11,957 nt of DNA. Origin: an uncultured Planctomycetaceae bacterium. Lineage in GTDB: Bacteria; Planctomycetota; Phycisphaerae; UBA1845; UTPLA1. Each line of letters begins with the position of its first letter. The first letter of the stretch is position 1. The stretch spans positions 1 to 11,957 of the forward strand of contig CALLKH010000338.1 in NCBI GenBank assembly GCA_938008425.1, written 5' to 3'. Positions 1 through 5,814 of this stretch are shown in pieces. The position numbers were made by a program, and so were the translations under genes. The notes beneath the pieces were generated by a model, which searched no databases, was not told the DNA's origin, and saw nothing but the letters and a program-made list of their open reading frames with translations.

Positions 1-469
1 CGAGGATGCGCAGCGGCTCGGCATCTGAGTTCGGAAATCCCCACGCCGCGTGCTCGAGGATTTCAAATTGAAGCGAGCGCGTGTCTATCGCCTGGCCGCC
101 GTCGCGATGTCGTCGCAGTCGCCTTCGAAGGGCGTCCGGTACCAGCCGGCGATACCAGTTCCGCGGAATCTCATACGCAGTCCACGGCACGGCCGACTCT
201 AAATCCCAGTAGACGGAGGAAATGACATAAGGCTTCCGCTGGCGACGCGCATTTTTTGCCTGAACCGCCGTTTCGATCGGCCGGGTCAGATTGAAGAGGT
301 GAATCGCGTCAAACGGGCTGAGATCGGGCTCCAGCTCGAATGAAATCTCGACCCGGTGTCTGAGTTCGCGCAGGAATTGCGCGGTGCGGTCCATTTGGAC
401 GGTGTCGCCGCCGGGATGCTGGAGTGTATCCGGCCGATTCTGGATCAAAATGTTGAGGGCGCTCGCCAC
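1..469 (-). CDS. Glycosyltransferase family 4-like (GT-B fold), N-terminal part, cut by the left edge
   Basis: The reading frame is open from a GTG at 467-469 to the left edge, giving about 156 visible residues with the C-terminus missing. It begins MASALNILIQNRPDTLQ and then has HPGGDTVQM (about residues 18-26), a glycine-rich segment followed by a helix (DRTAQFLREL), as in the acceptor-side Rossmann domain of many GT4 enzymes. A later strand-like segment, PFDAIHLFNLTRPIET, also fits that domain. The donor-nucleotide domain with its E-x7-E motif would lie outside the window, so donor and acceptor are unknown. No in-frame ATG or other start was found between the wecB stop and this GTG, and there is no clear Shine-Dalgarno site, so the start is tentative. 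It lies 71 bases downstream of wecB on the same strand, which fits a role in polysaccharide or glycan synthesis. The family call rests on fold-type motifs only. Confidence 0.68.
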   Translation of the reverse strand, partial: MASALNILIQNRPDTLQHPGGDTVQMDRTAQFLRELRHRVEISFELEPDLSPFDAIHLFNLTRPIETAVQAKNARRQRKPYVISSVYWDLESAVPWTAYEIPRNWYRRLVPDALRRRLRRHRDGGQAIDTRSLQFEILEHAAWGFPNSDAEPLRIL

Positions 470-540
470 GATGGGTGCGGATTGTAGTGGCGAATCACGG
501 CGGGGCGATGGGTGGATTGGGGCTGCGACACCAAGGGGCG

Positions 541-1659
541 TCAGTGCCAGTTCAACAGGTAGTTCTTTAACGCGTCCGCGATGTGATGCGACGCCCGGCC
601 GTCGCCGTAGGGATTTCGGGCGGCGGACATCTGCTGGTAAATGCCGGGATTGTCGAGCAGATCGAGCGTCGTGGAGACGATGCGTTCGCGGTGGGGTCCG
701 ACGAGGACGGCGTTGCCGGCGGCGATGCCTTCCGGCCGCTCGGTTTCATCGCGCAGGACCAGCACCGGTTTGCCCAATGACGGCGCTTCCTCCTGCACGC
801 CGCCGGAGTCGGTCAGAATCAGATGAGCCGACTTCATGGCCGCCACGAATGAGGGGTAGTCGAGCGGCTGGGTCAGCTTCACGCCGGGAACATCGCTGAG
901 CAGTTCACGCGCCGTCTTCATGACGTTTGGATTCGGGTGAACCGGGTAGAGCACATCGACGTCGCGCGCTTCGGCGATGTCGGCGATCGCTTGGCAGATT
1001 TCTTCCAGCGGCTCGCCGAAATTCTCGCGGCGGTGAGCCGTCACGAGGATCATTCGGCGGCCCTTTTCCGGCTCGAAGCCGTGGGGAAGGTCGGACTGCT
1101 CGGCCGCCCAGAGCAGCGCGTCGATGACGCTGTTTCCGGTGATATGGATGGAGTCTTCGGGCACGCCCTCGTGGACCAGGTTTTCCTTTGCGCGGGGGGT
1201 CGGCGAAAAATGCAGGTCGCCGAGCCGGCTGACGATGACGCGGTTGATCTCCTCGGGGAAGGGGTTGTAGCGGTCGCCGGTTCGCAGGCCGGCTTCGATG
1301 TGGCCGAAGGGGATTCGTCGGTAAAAGCAGGCCAGCGCCGTGGTCATGACGGTGGTGGTGTCGCCCTGGGCGAGGACGATATCCGGCTTTTCAGTATCAA
1401 GCGTGCGGTCGATGGCGGGAATGAGCCGGCTGGTCAGTTCGGCCATCGTCTGCCCGGGCTGCATGATGTTGAGATCGATGTCGGGGGTGATTCGAAAGAA
1501 GGTGAAGACCTGATCGAGCAGATCGCGGTGTTGTGCCGTCGCGAGGACGCGCACGCGGGCCCAGTTTTGATCGCGCAGCAGGCGGATGATCGGCGCGACC
1601 TTGATTGCCTCGGGGCGCGTGCCGGCCGTGATCAGGATGGTGGGAAGTCTTTCGCTCAC
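541..1659 (-). CDS. wecB: UDP-N-acetylglucosamine 2-epimerase, non-hydrolysing
   Basis: This 372-residue protein has the usual length for the family, which interconverts UDP-GlcNAc and UDP-ManNAc in the cytoplasm for surface polysaccharide synthesis. Family motifs appear in order: GTRPEAIK (13-20), QGDTTT (98-103), HIEAGLRTGD (120-129), FPEEINR (134-140), GNSVIDAL (175-182), AHRREN (208-213), PVHPNPN, TDSGGVQEEAPSLGKP and RDETERPEG. By alignment to Escherichia coli WecB, D100, E122 and E136 match the catalytic acidic residues D95, E117 and E131; all are present. The start is GTG at 1657-1659; a nearby ATG at 1665-1667 is out of frame, and no strong ribosome site is visible. It lies 41 bases after cpaE and 71 bases before a glycosyltransferase, so a cpaE-wecB-glycosyltransferase transcript is likely. 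Function is confident; which polymer uses the ManNAc is unknown. Confidence 0.95.
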   Translation of the reverse strand: MSERLPTILITAGTRPEAIKVAPIIRLLRDQNWARVRVLATAQHRDLLDQVFTFFRITPDIDLNIMQPGQTMAELTSRLIPAIDRTLDTEKPDIVLAQGDTTTVMTTALACFYRRIPFGHIEAGLRTGDRYNPFPEEINRVIVSRLGDLHFSPTPRAKENLVHEGVPEDSIHITGNSVIDALLWAAEQSDLPHGFEPEKGRRMILVTAHRRENFGEPLEEICQAIADIAEARDVDVLYPVHPNPNVMKTARELLSDVPGVKLTQPLDYPSFVAAMKSAHLILTDSGGVQEEAPSLGKPVLVLRDETERPEGIAAGNAVLVGPHRERIVSTTLDLLDNPGIYQQMSAARNPYGDGRASHHIADALKNYLLNWH

Positions 1660-1700
1660 GGCGGCATTCTATCGATGGGTGTCTCAATCGTCCTGCGCGG

Positions 1701-2828
1701 TTATCCACCAAATCCGAGGCTTGCCATCCAGCCTGAAGACGCGGGCTGAACCGGGCGTCCGCAGAGATTGGCGGCGATGTCGGAAATGGCCTTTCGCACG
1801 GGATTGCGTTCGGAGACGGGTTGTCCCAGGTCGCTGGCGACGGAGACGGACTTGTAGTGGTTGGGAACGACGCCCACGACCTTCTTGCTGACCTTCTGCT
1901 CCAGCGCCGCGACTTCGATGTTGCTGAACTTCTTGTTGTAGCGATTGACGCAGAATTCGATCTTTTCGGGGGGCACGCCGAAGCGGAGGAGTCCGTCATT
2001 CAGGCGTCCGGCGTTGAGGATGCCGGTGACGGTGAGCTGGGTGACGACGAGCAGTTTGTGGCAGTTTTCGATGGCGGCGCCGGTGACGGCGTCGAGCTTG
2101 CGTGGAAGGTCACAAACCACGTACGGGAACTTGTTGCCTGCGGCGGTGAGCACGTTTCGAATGAGGCCTTCATCGATGCTGTGGGCTCCTTCGACTTCCT
2201 CGGGGCGCGGCAGAACCGCAATGCCGGAAGGGAGATCGAGCAGGTATTCGTCGAGCGTGTGCCGATCGAGTTCGCCGAGGTCCTTGAGGTCGCTGATGGT
2301 GTATCGCGGGCTGAGATCCCAGAGTTTCGCCACGGCGCCGAATTCGAGATCGAGGTCGAGAATGGCGACCGATGACGAAAAGTCCGCGATCGACATGGCG
2401 AGATAGCAGGCGACGGTGGTGGCCCCGGCGCCGCCCGAGGCGCCGATGACGGCGATGGTCTTGCCGGCGGCGGGGCGATCGTCGGATTCGCTGAGGGCGC
2501 GTTTCAGTGCTGAGCGGAGATCCTCTTCGTCCACGGGCTTGCAGGCCAGCTGGCGGCAGCCGGCGCGCTGGGCGCGGATGATCTTGTTGACGTCGGAAGA
2601 GCCGGTGATGCCGATGACGGCCAGGGCCGGCCGAATTTCGATCATTTCCACGATGACGTCGAAAGCGTCGGTCGCATCAAGATCGATGATCAGCGCCGCG
2701 ACATGTTCGGTGCCGACCACGGTGCGGAGTTCATCGCGCGACTTGGAGTACGCGACAATGTTGTATTCCGTCAGATTCTTGAGGGTGGGATCTTCAATCT
2801 GATGGACGCAGATTTTCTTCGTGCTCAC
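1701..2828 (-). CDS. cpaE: CpaE/TadZ-like Tad pilus assembly ATPase with receiver-like N-terminal domain
   Basis: CpaE/TadZ proteins are MinD/ParA-type ATPases that place the Tad (Flp) pilus machine at the cell pole or membrane. I start the protein at GTG 2828 (MSTKKICVHQIEDP), giving 375 residues, because a GGAGG lies 8 bases upstream. A longer open frame reaches 3131 but its extra residues look non-coding and overlap the divergent pilZ start. Residues 1-112 resemble a receiver: acidic E12-D13 after strand 1, D49 at the end of strand 3, and K97-P98. Residues 123-365 are the ATPase: P-loop GASGGAGATT (129-138), a DLDLEFG switch-like segment, VVCDLP, and VVTQLTVTGILNAGRL. The P-loop has S131 and A136 where MinD-type ATPases have lysines; loss of the second lysine is common in CpaE, loss of both is less typical. 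The Tad secretin gene sits on the other side of the divergent intergenic region, which supports the assignment. Confidence 0.87.
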   Translation of the reverse strand: MSTKKICVHQIEDPTLKNLTEYNIVAYSKSRDELRTVVGTEHVAALIIDLDATDAFDVIVEMIEIRPALAVIGITGSSDVNKIIRAQRAGCRQLACKPVDEEDLRSALKRALSESDDRPAAGKTIAVIGASGGAGATTVACYLAMSIADFSSSVAILDLDLEFGAVAKLWDLSPRYTISDLKDLGELDRHTLDEYLLDLPSGIAVLPRPEEVEGAHSIDEGLIRNVLTAAGNKFPYVVCDLPRKLDAVTGAAIENCHKLLVVTQLTVTGILNAGRLNDGLLRFGVPPEKIEFCVNRYNKKFSNIEVAALEQKVSKKVVGVVPNHYKSVSVASDLGQPVSERNPVRKAISDIAANLCGRPVQPASSGWMASLGFGG

Positions 2829-2836
2829 GGAACTCT

Positions 2837-2841
2837 CCTCC
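2837..2841 (-). promoter_or_regulatory. Shine-Dalgarno site of cpaE
   Basis: The minus strand reads GGAGG followed by eight bases and then GTG (2828-2826). This is the strongest ribosome site in the window and is the main reason for the short start of cpaE. Confidence 0.7.
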
Positions 2842-3080
2842 GCACTGTGCAAATTTGGGGAAATCGTACGATCGACGACGGGGCCGTCGGCACGAATACC
2901 TCCGTCACACCATCGTCTCGAGGGGCCTGCCGCTTTGGCTGTTATTGCCGATGAAGGGGGCGTCCCATAACCACCGCGTTTCCAGCATGTCCGCGCGATC
3001 GCCCAAAACTCATTCTTATGGGGCTTCATTCCAGTTCCGATATAGCCCACCAACGGAGACGAAGGATCGTCACGACCGCA

Positions 3081-3086
3081 AGAGGG
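3081..3086 (+). promoter_or_regulatory. Probable ribosome binding site of the small PilZ gene
   Basis: AGAGGG stands ten bases before the ATG at 3097. The spacing is slightly long but acceptable, and it supports this start. Confidence 0.45.
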
Positions 3087-3096
3087 TCTAAGTGCC

Positions 3097-3459
3097 ATGC
3101 CCACGAAAAAAGGTGAAGTCGTTTTCTGCACGAGAGGCGAATGGTTGACCTTCGTGAAGCGTCAGCTCGAACCACAGACCCGGCGGGCGCCGCATCGCAA
3201 CGAGGAGCGAATGCCGTTTGCCTGCGAGGTGATTCTGGCTCCGGGTGGCGAAGACGGAGGCACTCGGCGAAGGCTCACGCTGCTGAACATCTCCAACAGC
3301 GGCCTGATGCTCAAAGGCGAGACGGAAATAGAGGAAAAAACAGAAGTGCTGATCGAGATCAATCCGGACGGCAATCCATTCCATGTCGTCGGGGTGATCT
3401 GTCACTGCACACAGACCCTCGGTGGGTTCAAAATCGGAGTTAACCTGAAATTCGCCTAG
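3097..3459 (+). CDS. Single-domain PilZ protein, putative c-di-GMP receptor
   Basis: This 120-residue protein is close to the size of a lone PilZ domain. PilZ domains bind cyclic di-GMP through an RxxxR stretch and a later D/NxSxxG. Both are seen: R34-N-E-E-R38 and N64-I-S-N-S-G69, followed by beta-strand-like segments (EVLIEINP, FHVVGVICHCTQ, FKIGVNLKF) that fit the six-stranded barrel. There is no signal peptide or membrane segment, so it should be cytoplasmic. It is the first gene of the plus-strand block and ends 39 bases before the Tad secretin, in the same reading frame, so the two are probably cotranscribed. A role in coupling c-di-GMP to Tad pilus assembly is inference from position. 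Ligand binding is likely from the motifs but the full affinity-determining context cannot be judged. Confidence 0.82.
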   Translation: MPTKKGEVVFCTRGEWLTFVKRQLEPQTRRAPHRNEERMPFACEVILAPGGEDGGTRRRLTLLNISNSGLMLKGETEIEEKTEVLIEINPDGNPFHVVGVICHCTQTLGGFKIGVNLKFA

Positions 3460-3498
3460 ACGGCGAACGGGTGCAAGGACAGACGGGAAACGAATGTC

Positions 3499-5715
3499 AT
3501 GATCGCATATACGACCCTGCTCAGCTTAACGTTATTCACTCACGGGCAACCCCCCATCTGGGCTCACTGGACCATCGATTCAGTGCGGGAGGCGCTGGAC
3601 TCTGCCTATGCAGTCGTTCACGCGATGCCGTTCCCGGAGCGGCCGGTCGACGAACCCGTCCAAGTCGCGATGGCGCGGCCCGGCGTGAAGTATCACGTCA
3701 ACAGCGGCCATACCGCGATCACCGATCTCGATGATGACGAAGAGGGTGACAACGAAGCACCGTCACCGGCCGTTGTCGCGATCGGCGCACCGGTTTCGGT
3801 CGATGCGGTCGAAGAGCCCGGCGCGGATTCGGCGGCCATCGGCGAGAACGCCGAGGAGTTGGATCAGCCGGCGGCGGCGGATGAGTTCGGATTCGATGAA
3901 TCGTCAGAGGCGGAAACTCCCGTCGTCACCGCGATCTACGCCAGCGCCGATGCTTGGGCGCCGATTTCGAGTCATGATGCCGTGGTGCGTCTGGCCTCGG
4001 CCGGTGAGGATGTTCCGCCGGAATCGGCGGATGAGGAAGAGGAAGGCGCCGACTTTGAAGATTTCGGCAGTTCGTTCTCCTATCGCAATGCGCCGGTCAA
4101 GTCAGGGGAGTCGACCAAGGACAATTCCACGGAGAAGAAGCCCCCGGCGGATGAAATCGGCATTAAGGTGTCGACCGAGACGTCCGTGACGCACACCTCG
4201 GCGGAAACCGCTCCGACCAATGAAAATCCGGGCCTGGCCTCCGATCTTCGCTCGAAAATCGGCATCACGCGCATGACGTTGAAGGATCAGCCGTCGGACC
4301 TGATTCGGGTGGCCGTGAACTCATCGATTGTGGTTGATCTGAGCGGACCGGTGGACGGCGTGAACATCGTCGATCCGAACATCGCGGAAGTCATTGTGCC
4401 GAAGACGGACCGCGTCATCGTGGTCGGAAAGGAATCAGGCACCACACAGCTCGTGCTCACCGTCGGCCAGGATCATCGGGTGTTCCACGTTCTGGTCGAG
4501 CCGAATCTCGTCGTGCTGACGAATTTGATTCGGTCGCTCTCGCCGCGGTCGGATGTCAAACTGGCGAGCGTCAACGGCCAGATCATTCTCCAGGGCTTTG
4601 TTGCGGATCCCGAGACGGCGCGGCAGGTCGCGGAGCTTGCCAAGGCTTATCAGCAGGGGCGGGACGTGATCAACCATCTGACCGTCGCCGGGACGCAGCA
4701 GACGATGCTTCGCGTCGTGGTTGCGGAAGTGAACAAGGAGGCCCTGAGGAATCTCGGATTCAACTGGGCGATCGGCGGGGCCGACTGGTCGCGCGATTTC
4801 TTCTTCGCCAACAACGTCGCCCAGCTCAATCCGACGGCGTTCAGCAGCAGCGGCCTCGGCAACGTGCTGGCGGGCCAGATGACCTACGGCGTGTCACCCA
4901 CCGCCAACGGCGCAAATACAAACGTCACGTTCGGTTTCCCCAAGGCGGAAATGCAGGTGTTCCTGAACGCGCTGCGCCAGAACGGCCTCGCGCGAACGCT
5001 GGCGGAGCCGAACCTGGTGGCGATCAGCGGTCAGACTGCGACATTTCTTGCGGGCGGCGAGGTTCCGATTCCGGTCTCCCAGGGCGGTGCGGTGGCCGGT
5101 GCGATTACGCTTCAGTACAAGGAATTCGGCGTTCGACTCGCATTCACGCCGACGGTTTGCGCTGATCAGATCATTCGACTGCACGTCATGACGGAAGTCA
5201 GTGATGCGGTGGCCGGGGCGCGGACGATTGACACCATTCCGGTCTTCACGTTCAAGACGCGGCGGGTCGAATCCACCATTGAGTGCCCGAACGGCGCCAC
5301 CTTTGCAATCGCCGGATTGCTGAATGAGCAGATCAACGCGGTGGCCCAGAAGATTCCGGGTCTCGGCGACGTGCCGGTGCTCGGGTCGCTGTTCAATTCC
5401 GTGGACTATCAGAAGTCCAACACGGAAATGGTGGTGCTCGTGACGCCGCAGCTCGCACGCGAGCGAGCCCCACCGCGCGCGGACCAGGTGGTGCCGGTGC
5501 CCGGTCAGAACATGCGGTCTCCGAGCGACTTTGAGCTCTTTGCGCTTTCTGAACTCGAAGGCAAGCCCGCCTCGTCGACGGCGGAGATCAGGGACGAACG
5601 GCAGGAGCCGGGTGAGGGAACACTCGTTCGACGGTCTCGTCCGATGCCCGCCCAGGCGCGATTGCACGGGCTCTACGGCATCGAAGATCAGGAGCCGGGC
5701 GCGCTGTCGAACTGA
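3499..5715 (+). CDS. cpaC: Tad pilus secretin, CpaC/RcpA type, with acidic N-terminal insert
   Basis: Secretins form the outer-membrane ring through which Tad pili leave the cell. In 738 residues I see a short hydrophobic N-terminus (2-14), a long acidic low-complexity stretch (about 76-250), a pilus-formation N-terminal domain (about 262-334, with VDLSGPVDGVNIVDPNIAEVI within it), a BON-like segment (about 340-395, NGQIILQGFV), and the secretin domain (about 403-653). The latter contains LAEPNLVAISGQTATFLAGG (501-520) and ends with VPVLGSLFNSVDYQKSNTEM and VVLVTPQL, the classic C-terminal motif. A charged tail of about 85 residues follows. CpaC/RcpA proteins are usually nearer 450-550 residues; the acidic insert and tail account for the excess. 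The signal peptide is weak, with no basic n-region. No ATG, GTG or TTG exists in frame between the PilZ stop and 3499, so an upstream start is excluded. Divergent cpaE supports a Tad rather than type II assignment. Confidence 0.9.
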   Translation: MIAYTTLLSLTLFTHGQPPIWAHWTIDSVREALDSAYAVVHAMPFPERPVDEPVQVAMARPGVKYHVNSGHTAITDLDDDEEGDNEAPSPAVVAIGAPVSVDAVEEPGADSAAIGENAEELDQPAAADEFGFDESSEAETPVVTAIYASADAWAPISSHDAVVRLASAGEDVPPESADEEEEGADFEDFGSSFSYRNAPVKSGESTKDNSTEKKPPADEIGIKVSTETSVTHTSAETAPTNENPGLASDLRSKIGITRMTLKDQPSDLIRVAVNSSIVVDLSGPVDGVNIVDPNIAEVIVPKTDRVIVVGKESGTTQLVLTVGQDHRVFHVLVEPNLVVLTNLIRSLSPRSDVKLASVNGQIILQGFVADPETARQVAELAKAYQQGRDVINHLTVAGTQQTMLRVVVAEVNKEALRNLGFNWAIGGADWSRDFFFANNVAQLNPTAFSSSGLGNVLAGQMTYGVSPTANGANTNVTFGFPKAEMQVFLNALRQNGLARTLAEPNLVAISGQTATFLAGGEVPIPVSQGGAVAGAITLQYKEFGVRLAFTPTVCADQIIRLHVMTEVSDAVAGARTIDTIPVFTFKTRRVESTIECPNGATFAIAGLLNEQINAVAQKIPGLGDVPVLGSLFNSVDYQKSNTEMVVLVTPQLARERAPPRADQVVPVPGQNMRSPSDFELFALSELEGKPASSTAEIRDERQEPGEGTLVRRSRPMPAQARLHGLYGIEDQEPGALSN

Positions 5716-5814
5716 CATTGAATGACGGGGCATGAAGCGACGAAGCCGCGTATGAGCCAGTCGCGATTCTGAGTTGGGTCGGATCGGAACCCTGACGCCT
5801 CTTTTTGACCGGCG
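5716..5814. other. Intergenic gap between secretin and kinase-like gene
   Basis: These 99 bases hold no gene. A GGGT/ACCC pair (5776-5779 and 5789-5792) followed by a run of five T (5802-5806) looks faintly like a terminator, but a four-base stem is too weak and the T run is too far away. I see no convincing promoter; cotranscription with the secretin remains possible. Confidence 0.4.

Larger units (their letters stand above)
2829..3096. promoter_or_regulatory. Divergent intergenic region between cpaE and the pilZ gene
   Basis: These 268 bases separate two head-to-head genes of the Tad locus, so promoters for both directions should lie here. I see no consensus sigma-70 box pair. A perfect 10-base palindrome, ATCGTACGAT, lies at 2863-2872, about 35 bases upstream of the cpaE start; on the minus strand it contains TACGAT, which could be a weak -10 element. 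On the plus side TATAGC at 3041-3046 is -10-like but has no matching -35. The open frames crossing this region show no recognisable protein. Confidence 0.5.

Noticed and set aside
937..1749. A 270-codon plus-strand open frame antisense to wecB.
   Set aside because: The wecB strand carries the full set of epimerase motifs; the antisense product has no motif and runs past the gene boundary into the cpaE 3' end.
2936..2947. A sigma-54-like promoter (TGGC at 2936-2939 and TTGC at 2944-2947) upstream of pilZ.
   Set aside because: Only five bases separate the two blocks; the -24/-12 consensus needs seven between TGGC and TTGC.
2829..3131. An N-terminal extension of cpaE up to an ATG at 3131.
   Set aside because: The extra 101 residues resemble no receiver or ATPase sequence, overlap the pilZ start on the other strand, and lie upstream of an excellent GGAGG-GTG start at 2828.
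5776..5806. A possible intrinsic terminator after the secretin gene.
   Set aside because: The stem is only four base pairs with a nine-base loop, and the five-T run starts about ten bases after the stem.
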